Assembly: GCA_028752905.1 (NCBI GenBank)
Contig: JAQNBH010000009.1
Span: 29,005,976-29,069,975 of the forward strand
Direction of reading: 5' to 3'
Length of the DNA stretch: 64,000 bases
Source of the DNA: Cladorhizidae sp. MBARI D1340-BT2
Taxonomy: Eukaryota > Porifera > Demospongiae > Poecilosclerida > Cladorhizidae
The stretch's first letter is position 1. Each line of letters opens with the position of its first letter. The notes under the pieces are model-generated. The model did no database searches and was not told the DNA's origin. It saw only the letters and a program-made list of their open reading frames with translations. Below are positions 1 to 9,384 of the stretch, piece after piece. The translations under genes were made by a program, and so were the position numbers.

Positions 1-89
1 TGATTATCTGGAAATTTCCTCCTGCTTCCTTTTGATAAATATTCATTTAGAGTAATGTTCTGTTTGTGTGAACTTATTTGATAACTCAG

Positions 90-1481
90 CTCAATGATGT
101 TGTCTTGACTGCTTTTGGAGTGAAGCAGATGGTATGTTCGGTATATCACCCTCAGAGCAATGGCCAAGATGAGCGGACTAATCAAACTCTTAAGAGGGCA
201 CTGTCCAAGTATACAAACGATACTCAATCTGACTGGAACAAGTAAGCTACCAATATTTAATAATTATTTTTCAAGATTGACAGTTTGTTAATAGAGAGAT
301 TTCTACTATTACCACCACCTTCCAGTAGATAGCAATATCACATTTCATGCTAATCTGTGATTACCCCAGAAAATCTCACCAGAATCTCTCCAATGAATCC
401 TCTCACACTGAAACACCAACCCACTCACACACACACACATATAAAATTATGAAAAGGCATAAAAAATAGTAGTTATTGCTACCGTATTGCTACAAAATTT
501 GATTAAGTTTTGCGATTGCATTGTTATTCGTAAAACAACTCGCAATCTTTTTTATCGCACAAAACATTCCGCGTGCATATTGCAGCCAAAAGCCAGACGG
601 TTTACTAGCGAGAAAGAAGCTGACTACAGTGTGACCATTCGAATGTGCTTCAAACAATCCTTGCCTACTAGTGAAGATGCAGGAATCGATCAGATGTATC
701 AGGAGAGCAAACGAAAATGTGCAGAGGGTACTGGATGGTCAGGATAGTGCGCAGAAAAGTGCCAACCGATCTTGTTATAATTAGTGGTACTTATTATAAA
801 ACGCAAAACTAAGAGCGCATTATACATTTATGGAGCTCAAAATCTCTAAATTGCACATTGTAGCAATACGGTATATTATTTTCCAAATTCTTATACAATA
901 AAAATATAAACATGGTTTTTGGTGTAAGCCTTCAGCTAAAGGATGCATATACCTTGAATGTGCTGCTTGTAGTTATGATTTCTATGTATGATGTTTTGTA
1001 CTTATGTAGATATGTACTCCCCACAACTTATGGTATCAATACAAGTGTCCAGTCTTCAACAAAGCAACAGACATTTGTGTTGATGTTCTACCGAACAGCT
1101 AGGGGTTCCATAGCCATCAATAATGCAGAACATGAGAATGAGCAGGAGCTTCTCTATGAAAACATCTCACTCACTATGTCTCCTGAAGACATACAATATA
1201 ATTTGGAGAAGCATGTGGCAGATGTAAGAACAAAACTTACTGGCAAACATAAATATATGACATGAAATTGCTGACACTTTTTTGTAACAAAACAAAAAAT
1301 GGTGGACAAATAGTTTAATGAAAATGTTTGATGCACTCCCCAAAAATCATGTTACAGATCTGTTTTATTTTGTAATCACATAGGTACATATGAGAAGATA
1401 CGGTTGAAAATTGAAGAAGCTAAAGCAAAGCATAAAGCTTATTTCGATTCCAAGCAAAAAAGAAGCTACAAACGGCAATAG
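90..1481 (+). pseudogene. Ginger integrase C-terminal half, three exons (copy A)
   Basis: Exon 90-241 reads as the integrase core end: a 'YHPQSNGQDERTNQTLK' stretch carries the third acidic residue (E) of the DDE triad. Its donor GTAAGC is at 242, phase 2. Exon 1010-1223 continues in phase with 'TYGINTSVQSSTK' and 'FVLMFYRTARG', the usual segment after the catalytic core, and ends at donor GTAAGA. A third exon (about 1395-1481) gives 'KAKHKAYFDSKQKRSYK', a basic helix like those preceding the integrase SH3-like domain. It ends in an in-frame TAG just before donor GTATGT, so this copy is broken. The 5' exons with the zinc-binding domain and first two acidic residues lie outside the window. The exon 3 acceptor is the least certain border. 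Confidence 0.7.
482..871. mobile_element. MITE with perfect 14-bp terminal inverted repeats and TA target duplication
   Basis: CCGTATTGCTACAA at 482-495 is repeated exactly in inverse orientation at 858-871, and TA flanks both ends (480-481 and 872-873). The 390-bp unit sits inside the first intron of the Ginger relic. TA duplication and size suit a Tc1/mariner-like non-autonomous element. An internal 86-codon plus-strand ORF (487-747, starting at TTG) has no recognisable domain and overlaps the left repeat, so I do not call it a gene. Confidence 0.7.
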
Positions 1482-1734
1482 GTATGTTTTTATGAATTAA
1501 TGTGTACCTTTAATGTGTGCCTTTATGTAAGCTGAATCAAATTAGAGTCCCATTGTTGTTTCTGAGAAAAAATCGAAAGGCTAAGAATAATAAAATTTTC
1601 TGGATATATGTATTTCCGAGTTTTGATAAATGTTAGAATGTCCTTGTCTGTTTTTTGTGATATATTTTTTATCTATAGCTCGACCTTTACTGGATGTTTT
1701 TAATTTTATATTATTAACCTGTTGACCATCATAG

Positions 1735-3462
1735 ATGATTATGTCCTTAAAAGAGGAATGCAAGGAAGGTATCCAGAAAAGGAGACAGGCTGGTGCAGGA
1801 CTGGTTGGAACCCTATGTAATCGTTCATGTCTCACCCAAAGGACTCTGCACACTGCAGGATAACAACCAAAACATTATGCAGGTTAAGTTTAATGTCTGG
1901 CTCTTGAAGCCTTACTTAACTAGAGAGATACCAGTTCAACATGAGATACCAACTTCCATCCAGTCACACAACACCAGTTCGAACAACCCTGGACCATCTG
2001 ATGAGTTGAGTGATACAGCTTCCTCCCCTGGGAGTCCAGATAAGAGGCAGTGCCTAATCATTCGACAGACTAAGAAAGATAGTCTAGTCCTCCCACCACC
2101 TGATAGAAACACACCTCTCTCTAGTGAGCCAACATCAGACTGTGTTGTAACCAGTGTTACACAAGTTGTGCCTAGAATGCTTGGAAAACCCTTGCCTTGC
2201 AAACCACCTGTCCATTACAGAAAATTTCCTGGTGACTTTTTAATAATTCTGCTGTCTGAAGCATGGCTAGAGGACACATACATAGATGAGGCGCAGGATC
2301 TACTTCGCAATCAGTTTCCAAAGATGGGTGGCTTCCAGTCCATTGGGTATGTGGCACCAGGAAGTGGAGGCTCAATAACTGGAACTCCGGTTTGGGATTA
2401 TATCCAAATCATGAATACTGGCGGCCACTGGGTCTGTGTGTCCAGCATAGGAATGCCCAAGGGGACTGTGCGGGTGTATGACAGACTCTATACAAGAACC
2501 AGTAAGAAATAACTTGAATGATAATATTTTACATGCTAAACTTTAAAAAAAAATTACACATTCTGATTAGGTGGATCAAGAATTAACTGTTGTCAATTTC
2601 CAACAACTTTTATGACATGCATTGGAAATTGAATAATGTCATTGGACCAACAGTGTTGTTATGTTTTAATCCTCTCGATTAAAAAATTGGGCTCCTTGAT
2701 AACTACTGTTGTGAGCTTAGAAATCTATACTCAATTTTTTACTTGCATAGTATCTCAACTCAAGCATCACATTAAGAACCAGGGCCTTTCAAGAGTGTCA
2801 ATTTCACCTAAATATGATTCACAGCTGAATATTAATGGCAAGATGCCCACGTATGGTACAACAACGAACCCACTAAAATAGGTACAGTACGTGTTACCAT
2901 TCAATCAATTCTTGTGAAATAAATAGTAGTTATACACGACAAACAATTAATAGTTGTTTCGTTTGTTTGTTCTTACTGTTGTTGGATCATTGCAGAACTG
3001 GATACACTAAAATGCCTGGCATGGATGGAATTATATCAAGGAAGCCACCTGACCATACAGCAACCATACATGCATCAACAGGTTGGAGATGCCTGTGGTT
3101 TATTCGCCATCGCTGTAGCAACCGCATTATGCAATGGTGTGGACCCATTAACAATAACATTTGATCAAACAAAGATGCGGTCCCACCTGATGAGATCATT
3201 CCAGACATATCACATCAAACTATTCCCTGTTCAAGGATGCCGACGAGAAGCCACAAGCAAGAAGCTCAAAATTGTTCTCAGGGAACCATTGATCTGTGTT
3301 TGCAGACAACCCCATGACTGTGCCCTCACAGTGGCACAGTGCAGCAAGTTTAGTAAATGGTTCCAACAATCATGTACAGAGATTCCACCATCAGCCATCA
3401 TCAACCGGGAGGAGGAGTGGAACTGTGGCAGTTGTTTGGATAGGGAATTGGGTGCCACTTAA
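1735..3462 (+). pseudogene. Ginger C-terminal region: SH3-like tail, Ulp1/C48 protease and Cys-rich tail (copy A)
   Basis: The exon from about 1735 to 2501 begins with 'DYVLK', loses frame in an A-run near 1753, then reads 'RKGDRLVQDWLEPYVIV' and 'VKFNVWLLKPYL', the integrase C-terminal barrel. A linker rich in Ser, Pro and Thr follows. The protease starts near 2210: catalytic His in 'GGHWVCVSS', Asp in 'VRVYDRLY'. Donor at 2502 (phase 1) joins exon 2996-3462, which supplies Gln in 'MHQQ' and Cys in 'VGDACGLFAIA'. After it 'ICVCRQPHDC' and 'WNCGSC' look like the remains of a PHD finger, with the H-x2-C ligands unclear. All four protease catalytic positions are retained although the upstream frame is broken. 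Role in the element (processing or deSUMOylation) is inferred from family membership. Confidence 0.7.
2502..2995. other. intron of Ginger copy A
   Basis: GT at 2502 and AG at 2994-2995 with compatible phase 1 on both sides. The interior is AT-rich. An 81-codon ORF at 2636-2881 has no family features and I treat it as chance. Confidence 0.5.
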
Positions 3463-4070
3463 ATAATTAAGACTGAATCTGTTTGTTCTTGTTGGGATTT
3501 TTTTCTGGGTAATTATGAATGTCTCATTTTCATGCAATAAACTGTCTTAGTTTTCTCCAATCTGTGAAATACTGGGAGATCCTAAACTTTCTGGTGGTCT
3601 TCCTAGGATATCATGGTTGACCTGGAAATATGTTTATTGTTTCATTCAAGTTTTGCACAAGTTAAATTGTAGGATGGTGCTGAGGAACCACATATATATG
3701 CTCTGACCCTGTCCTTCTATCACTCCATCATCCAGAGAAGCAAAACAAAAGAAAAATTGTTCCTATCACTCCATCATCCAGAGAAGCAAAACAAAAGAAA
3801 AAATGTTCATCTAATTGTGATTATAGTAAATGGCAAGTATTCTCACTTGTCATATTACTTGTCCCATGATGATAGATTTGTTGCTAAAACAATTTATTTC
3901 TATAGCTAGAGAGTAAAATTTAATTTAAAAAAACAAAAACAAATTTCTGAGAGAAATGAGGGTTGGCAAGTTACTTGCCATATTAGATACTCCTCCCATG
4001 TTTTTACTCCAATTTATATATAGCTTGTGTATATATATATACACATGCAACACATTCATATTCAGCTATG
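3463..4070. repeat. non-coding stretch with a 46-bp exact-type tandem duplication (3717-3808)
   Basis: The unit beginning CTATCACTCCATCATCCAGA occurs at 3717 and again at 3763, nearly identical. AATAAA at about 3536 could be the poly(A) signal of the Ginger transcript. A TA run lies near 4030. Nothing else recognisable. Confidence 0.6.
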
Positions 4071-4074
4071 ACAG

Positions 4075-4206
4075 GTGCGATTTATATGGCAGGTGGGACT
4101 AATATGTCAGGTGAGACAAATATGGCAGGTGTCTGCAGGTGACTAATATGGCAGGTGAGACTAATATGTCAGGTGATACTAATATGTCAGGTGAGACTAA
4201 TACGGA
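4075..4206. repeat. minisatellite, unit about GACTAATATGGCAGGTG
   Basis: At least seven imperfect copies of a 17-20-bp unit (variants AATATGTCAGGTGA and AATATGGCAGGTG) lie head to tail. The same motif returns in the same orientation at 6165-6335, bracketing the chimeric gag-hAT region. Confidence 0.7.
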
Positions 4207-4260
4207 ATATGAATATGGAATAGTTTACCTGGCTAACGCAGGACGACATAAAAACAAGAC

Positions 4261-4647
4261 TGTTCCCAATGCATAACTATGGATGTGGAGTGAACCCAGT
4301 AGTGAGTAACTAATTATGAATTGGAAGTGTTGATAATATGGTCTGCAGCTTAGTGTGTTTGTGTGTTATGTGTTTATGTTGGGCAAATGTCATAGGTCGA
4401 TGATGAGTGTAAGATTACCATGTATGGGCAGAAACCAGAAGTGGGGGCTCCAGCCTAGTTAAGGGAGGAGTTGTTACTGCTCTGGGAGTTAGCTGAGTCT
4501 TGTAAGTGTCCTATATTGAATTATTAAGGTTGCTCTACTTAACCTTGCTAGCCTAGTGTATAGCTTAAAGGTAGAGTGGTGGCAGCATACCAACACTTAG
4601 TGACTGGCTCAGAGTATGTGGGTAATATCAGATTTGGTCCTGTCACA
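4261..4647 (+). repeat. putative 5' LTR of retroelement 1
   Basis: The 3' border is supported by the primer-binding site that begins two bases after ...TGTCACA (ending 4647). The start at the TGTT of 4261 is a guess from the usual TG..CA rule and from the 374-bp size of the related LTR at 20507. No 3' LTR is visible downstream, so the element is incomplete. Confidence 0.4.
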
Positions 4648-4649
4648 AC

Positions 4650-4668
4650 TGGTCGCAGTGGTGGGATT
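4650..4668 (+). other. primer-binding site resembling tRNA-Leu 3' end
   Basis: TGGTCGCAGTGGTGGGATT sits just after the LTR. It is the expected place and shape for a primer-binding site and differs at only two positions from the complement of a metazoan tRNA-Leu 3' end as I recall it. The element at 20.9 kb has a closely similar site. Confidence 0.55.
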
Positions 4669-4801
4669 TTTTTTAACTAGAGAGATAGCTACTACCCTTG
4701 ACATGAATGGATACCAGAAGTAAGGCAAAGGACACTACGAAGGAGTAAGGCGGAGTACTTCACCGCTAATGGACTCGGAAGATATTGGGGAAAGAGTGAC
4801 A

Positions 4802-5763
4802 ATGTCTGATATGCTCCGAATGTTTAAACTCTAGTCAGAGAAGCAAAAGGAAGACGAGAAAAGACGGGCGACCGAACGAGCGGAGGCCGAGGAGAAAAGA
4901 GATCAGAGATGGGAAAGATTGCTGATGACAGTGATAAGCGGAGGGGGCACTGGCAGGATAGAAGAATCGGACTCTGTTCCTACCCCCAGCCAAATCAAAG
5001 CACCCCGGTTCAGAGAAATGAAGGAAGACAAAGACCCCCTGGATTATTTAACGTTTTAGAGAGCCATATGGCTGCATACAAGGTCCTCAAGAAGGATTGG
5101 ATGAGATATTTGGCTCCGGAATTCCGACCGAATGCCAACAGAGTATATCTGGCAATGCAGCCGGATGTAAAGGAAGACTATGATCAAGTCAAACTAGCAC
5201 TCTTGCGACTCTACCGTGTGACCAGAAAAGCTTACCGACAAAGATTGGACAATCTCAAACGGAAACCAGACGAAGGATGGGAGGCTCTGTTGGGTCGTGC
5301 TGTCCTCACCATACGATGGACAGAAGGCTGCAAAACAATCCAGCAGGTAAATGATTTGTGTGCAGTTGATACTGTAATGAAGCTTATGCCTAGACATGTA
5401 GCACAGTTTGTGTCTGACAAGAAACCCAGCACTGCAGCTGATATTGATTCACTTACTGTCTTCCTATTCTTGAATACAGAAGTGATTAATGGCTTAAAGT
5501 CTGAGTTACCTGAATATCTTGCAGCAGCTGAGGATGTTTTAGATAGCGTAGACCCCATTGAGTGGTGGAAGTGCCATGAGGAGAATGGTAGATTGCCTAA
5601 CTGGACTCACACATGTAGATTAGTCTTATTTGTGCAGCCTTCGTCAGCTGCAGCTGAACGTGCATTCTCAATTTTGAGCAATACCTTTTCTACGAAGCAA
5701 GAAACTTCTTTGAAGGATTACTTACAACTTTCTGTTATGTTACAGTACAACTATAGTCTATAG
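4802..5763 (+). pseudogene. chimeric gag (SCAN-like capsid) fused in frame to hAT transposase C-terminus
   Basis: The gag start appears at ATG 4802, in a frame with an early TAG: a charged helix ('ERAEAEEKRDQRWERL'), then 'IKAPRF' and 'DPLDYL'. Near 5050 the frame shifts into an open frame that ends at 5763. From about 5056 to 5454 this reads as the capsid helices common to gypsy gags and SCAN domains ('DYDQVKLALLRLYRV', 'YRQRLDNLKRKPDEGWEALL', 'KPSTAADID'). From about 5455 it switches without a stop to a hAT dimerisation domain ('PSSAAAERAFSILSNTF', 'LKDYLQLSVMLQYN'). The longest open frame, 4909-5763, therefore has roughly 45 spurious N-terminal residues. Gag packages element RNA; the hAT domain dimerises transposase. 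Whether the fusion is functional or an insertion scar is unknown. Confidence 0.7.
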
Positions 5764-6164
5764 ATAATTGTAACTGTTAAAATGTCTCGAATCTTGAATC
5801 CTTGATTGCCTATATTCTCTTTTTAAATGATGTAACAATTGTTTGTCTAAGCATTGAGAAAAAGAGGTATATTGAAAAGAAAAATAGGTGAATATTAGGA
5901 GCATAATTTCATAAAAGGAAAGAAAAATGGGTAGAATGAAAAGAAAAATTGGTGAATATTAGGAGCATAAAAGGAAAGAAAAATATGTAGAAATTCGAGC
6001 ATAATCCGCCAGGGCCTACTAATATGGTGGGACAATGAGGCATTTGACAGGGGCAGATCTAGGGTATCAGTAAAGGGGGTTTGGTATCACTACTAAGGTG
6101 AGTCAAGTTGCAGTTGTATAAATTTAAATGGGTGGGGGGGGGTTAAACCCCCAAAACACCCACC
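5764..6164. repeat. A-rich duplicated segment (about 5872-5998) and non-coding flank
   Basis: The blocks GAAAAGAAAAAT.GGTGAATATT and AGGAGCATAA..AAAAGGAAAGAAAAAT occur twice in tandem. The remainder contains a poly-G tract near 6130 and no coding signal. Confidence 0.5.
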
Positions 6165-6335
6165 TGTATGACTAATATGGCAGCTCAGGGAGAAATATGG
6201 CACAGGCGGGACTAATATGGCAGGCGGGACTAATAATTATGGCACTATATGGCACTATATTTGTCCCGTTATCGCGAACATTTTCTGAGCGGGACAAATA
6301 TGGCAGCAGGACTAATATGGCACGACACCTGCATA
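6165..6335. repeat. second GGGACTAATATGGCAGG minisatellite block with internal hairpin
   Basis: Copies of GGCGGGACTAATATGGCA recur. The arm ATATTTGTCCCG is followed about 20 bases later by its complement CGGGACAAATAT, so the block can form a 12-bp stem. Same unit and orientation as 4075-4206. Confidence 0.65.
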
Positions 6336-6970
6336 GCTTCGCGACCGCACCCCCCCTGACCCCCCAACCCCCATCCCCCCCACCCCGACTTCAAACAAAC
6401 CTTCGCATTCTTCTGGCTATGTTTTCCACATGATTGCACATACCTCCGGGCTATATATTTTTTTACAGCAGCAAAACAAACAAAACCACAGTATGCATGC
6501 AGTCTCTGGGTATTCCATCTGCCATCTCTTTCAATGCCTCTCCATCAACCTCTGGCATGGTAATGCCGGGCTTTGGCTAAGAAGGTTGGCCATCCGTTCT
6601 CCAGCAGTGGATGGTGTCGCTTGATTTCGGACTTTTATTGTTGTTGTTTATGGTTTTTGCGGTTTTTGTCTTGCTTTTTTTAATTTTACTGCTGTCTTTT
6701 TGTTACTGTTGTTTCGTTGGTGTGTTGGAACTTTTAGTAGCTTGTACATTATATAAAACTATGTAATAAAACATTGATTTTTGATAACCTAAAATAAAAA
6801 AATAGGTATATATACGCAGGCGCGCCAGCCGCTTTTTATTTGGGCGGCCAATTCTACAAAAATTCGAATGTCTCGCGAACTAAGTTCATGCTCAGCTGGC
6901 ACTTAGAAGAAGTTCAGGCAAGCTAGGCATAAGAAACGCACCTGTTGGTGATCCCAGAAAGAGTTGCAGA
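6336..6970. other. no confident gene; T-rich tract, poly(A) signal and start of CpG-richer DNA
   Basis: A 64-codon plus-strand ORF (6430-6624) is followed by a T-rich stretch and AATAAA near 6765; I cannot assign it. From about 6820 base composition changes to CpG-containing sequence. The 11-bp motif ATGTCTCGCGA at 6868 is repeated in inverse orientation at 7026-7036, possibly part of the promoter or leader of the gene that follows. Confidence 0.35.
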
Positions 6971-7069
6971 ATGCCACAGCAAGCAAGTCAGACAAAGCGG
7001 TCGCTTCTGAAGAAGGGCTCTCGGCTCGCGAGACATCAATTCTTGTGTCGACAAATAATGAAAAAGTAG
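6971..7069 (+). CDS. candidate upstream exon, 32-residue basic ORF
   Basis: ATG at 6971 opens a 32-codon frame rich in Lys, Arg and Gln, ending at TAG 7067. It lies in the CpG-richer patch just upstream of the two well-supported exons. It may be a 5' exon of that gene or an independent short ORF. No donor with matching phase and good consensus was found. Confidence 0.25.
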   Translation: MPQQASQTKRSLLKKGSRLARHQFLCRQIMKK

Positions 7070-7119
7070 GCTAGCGCTTTTTATGCTATTAACTTCTGGG
7101 ACGTCCTCATCAACTTCAG

Positions 7120-7540
7120 CGCATACTGAGCAGTTCTATGGGTCTGGTTCTGAGAGAGCTGACTTCACTGGAGAGTTCCGCTTGATCAAGGACCGGTGTC
7201 TCGTGGAGGCTGTGAGGACGTGAAAGTGTCGTTGCGGGAGTGCTCTGGTTGTCAAGACAAACCTGATGAACCTAGAGATGTATGTGAGAATTTAGTTGCC
7301 TTGTGACATTTGTGACAATTTGTCTGGCATATGTGAATATAGGTCTATGAATACCAGGAGCGTCATGTCTGCAACGGTTTGTGGCATGGGAAGCAACCTT
7401 CAAGAGTTCAGTCTATTTTGCCACTGAGCTTTCAGGACCACAACATACTGAGCAAGTGTTCTGAAAAGGAGGCTCTGTCAAGTTATTTGTCTGCCACTAC
7501 TAACCTGCACAGATTACGGGACATCGACCCTGTGATGTAA
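7120..7540 (+). CDS. 3' exons of a small spliced host-like gene, function unknown
   Basis: Exon 7120-7211 (acceptor CTTCAG, donor GTGAGG) and exon 7343-7540 (acceptor ATATAG, stop TAA) join in phase. The joined product contains 'QFYGSGSERADFTGEFRLIK' and ends 'HRLRDIDPVM'. The last exon is open for 66 codons although it has no start codon. The composition is mixed and non-repetitive, unlike the surrounding transposon debris, and AATAAA lies 56 bases after the stop. An ATG frame at 6971-7069, 'MPQQASQTKRSLLKKGSRLA', may be an upstream exon; I could not find a good phase-1 donor joining it. I recognise no domain. The two 3' exons are likely real; the gene start is unknown. Confidence 0.55.
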
Positions 7541-7595
7541 AGGACCTAAAGAGACAAAAAGAAAGAACAGTCAAGAATTTGTCTGGACAACTAGT

Positions 7596-7601
7596 AATAA
7601 A
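7596..7601 (+). terminator. poly(A) signal AATAAA
   Basis: Canonical hexamer 56 bases downstream of the TAA at 7538-7540, followed by T-rich DNA. Confidence 0.5.
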
Positions 7602-9246
7602 GTTCTAAAACAAACCTCAACTTGAGAGTCCTGCAATTTTTTTCTCTTTTTTATTTGTTGTTCTATTTTTCTTGGCGTGCCTACCTCTGTAATTTTTATT
7701 TTTGTCTCAAACTTTCAGTATTTTGGCCCTTTCTTCCGTGCAATAAAACTCTAATTTTGAAAAATAAAATATATAATAATGGTCAAATTATAATACAATG
7801 AATGAGTGTACCTCATGAAAAATTCTGACCACTACTCTAAAAACTATCATAAAAATGTAATGCCACTTAGTTGGCCAATTACAAAGTTTTACTGCACCCA
7901 TTGAAGCTTATTGAACAACAAGAACCACTTTAGTAGTTAATTTGATGTTTTGTAATGAAGTCTGCCAAGAGTAGCCCTACCCCCAAAAAAACATGTCTAC
8001 TTGAGCCTACTTAGTACTACGACCTGTATGTATTATCTAACCCTACCTAACTCCAATATTTTAAAGCTCTAAGATAATAAAAGCACTGTCATAGGGGGTA
8101 CGGTTTAGAAGTTATGAGCCTTTGAAGGCGGACATTTTCCCCATTTTCTTTTCCTAGTCACAGTCCACGATTAAAAGCAGAAAAAGAAAAAAACAAGAAA
8201 AAAAAGTAAGGATCCATTGAAGAATAGTCACCTGGGCCGAGGAAAATCCGATCTTCTGAAGTAGTCACCCGAGCCGGACCTTCTGAAGTATAGTCACTCG
8301 AGCACATTGGGAATTGGAGAGCAATTATGATCGCATGCTCAGGAATGCATTCTGAAGGAAAGAAATAGCTAGCCCCACCCTAGCCTGAGCAGGTGTCACA
8401 GGAAATCTGGCATCCCAGGAAATTTGCACCCCCATTCCAGATATCCTAGGAAATATGGAATCCCGCCAGGAAATTTGGCACCCCTATTCCTAATATCCTA
8501 GGAAATTTGTAATCCCGGGGTTTTTTTTCTCTCCCTTCTCTCTCACTCTTTTTTTTTTAATAGTTAGTTTGGCTATCTTTGTGATTCCAATGAGTAGCAT
8601 TAGCATTAGTGTACCCAAGTGGACAGTCAGAAAGCATCAGCTAGCTCAAGTTCAACTAATTGCTAAATGTCAAATGTTGTCCACATTGATGTTAGAGGTT
8701 CTGTGATCAAGGGAAGAGGATGGAGGGCCTTCAATCTGGACTATAGTCTAGTCTGACAAAATGTACTTGGTAGATCTTCTCTGAATCCGTTCCAATAAAA
8801 GAATGCCCTTTATAAGATAAGGTTAGAATCTCTCAAGCCTTAATCCAGACTTCTCTAAAGAGAGAAGAAAAGTGAAATTTGTCATGACCCGACCAGGATT
8901 TTTTACCATAATTTATGGCCATGACAGGCTAATCAATGAGCTTTGAGAGACTTAAAAAACTAACAGTAAGGGTCTGAATACAGTGTGTTTTATAGGGTGG
9001 AAGGCACAGCATAACCATAGCTTCTGACATTGATGTCCAACATTAATGTCATGGCCTCAAGCAATACCTCCTGCTTGTCATTGGAGGCTTATGAAATCAT
9101 TGGCATCGATCAATTTATATCATGACAAATACAATCTGAATCAGTTATATTTATAAATAGATAGATTATAACTATGCAAAGCCAGGATATTTAGTACCCC
9201 AGTCCCATACATTGATATAATAGATGTTTATAGAACAGTTACAGTG
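7602..9246. other. non-coding stretch with a CCAGGAAATTTGGCACCCC repeat at 8390-8520
   Basis: Between 8390 and 8520 at least four imperfect copies of CAGGAAATnTGGCAnCCC plus CCTAGGAAAT alternate, a short minisatellite. A CCTGGGCCGAGG-type motif (8230-8300, GAGCCGGACCTTCTGAAGTA) is repeated two or three times. No coding signal otherwise. Confidence 0.5.
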
Positions 9247-9384
9247 TTAATTATGACTACATTGACTACAGCACCATTTATAGTCTGGATCACTCCACAC
9301 ATCTTGAGGGACGGTTTGACAAGTGTCATGGAACAATTCCAAGCAGCTGTCACATGAGACCATTTTATTTCCATCCATGTTCTT
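9247..9384 (-). CDS. terminal exon with the C-terminal half of a PHD finger
   Basis: Read on the minus strand, acceptor TTTTCACTAG at 9385 opens a 45-codon exon ending at TAA (9247-9249). It encodes 'MVSCDSCLELFHDTC' followed by 'WCCSQCSHN', i.e. C-x2-C, H-x2-C and C-x2-C, the second half of a zinc-binding PHD finger (reader of histone H3 tails in many chromatin proteins; also the last domain of Ginger transposases). The first Cys pair would be in an upstream exon I could not find. In related duplicated copies (11.2 and 16.6 kb) the flanking intron is conserved but the PHD exon is absent. It may be a host gene or a Ginger remnant. Confidence 0.5.
   Translation of the reverse strand, partial: KNMDGNKMVSCDSCLELFHDTCQTVPQDVWSDPDYKWCCSQCSHN

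Larger units (their letters stand above)
90..3462 (+). mobile_element. Ginger-type DNA transposon, 5'-truncated by window start, decayed (copy A)
   Basis: Collinear exons encode, in order, the end of a retroviral-type DDE integrase, the linker typical of gypsy/Ginger integrases, an Ulp1-like (C48) cysteine protease and a Cys-rich remnant like a PHD finger. This architecture is known for Ginger1 cut-and-paste transposons, whose transposase shares ancestry with LTR-element integrases. The exon borders have GT/AG signals, and phases match between the first two exons (242 to 1010) and across the protease intron (2501 to 2996). There are in-frame stops and an indel in an A-run near 1750. The upstream half lies outside the window. 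Terminal inverted repeats were not identified, so the 3' limit is the stop codon of the last exon, not the element end. Confidence 0.75.

Noticed and set aside
487..747. 86-codon ORF in the MITE
   Set aside because: Starts inside the terminal repeat with TTG; no homologous features.
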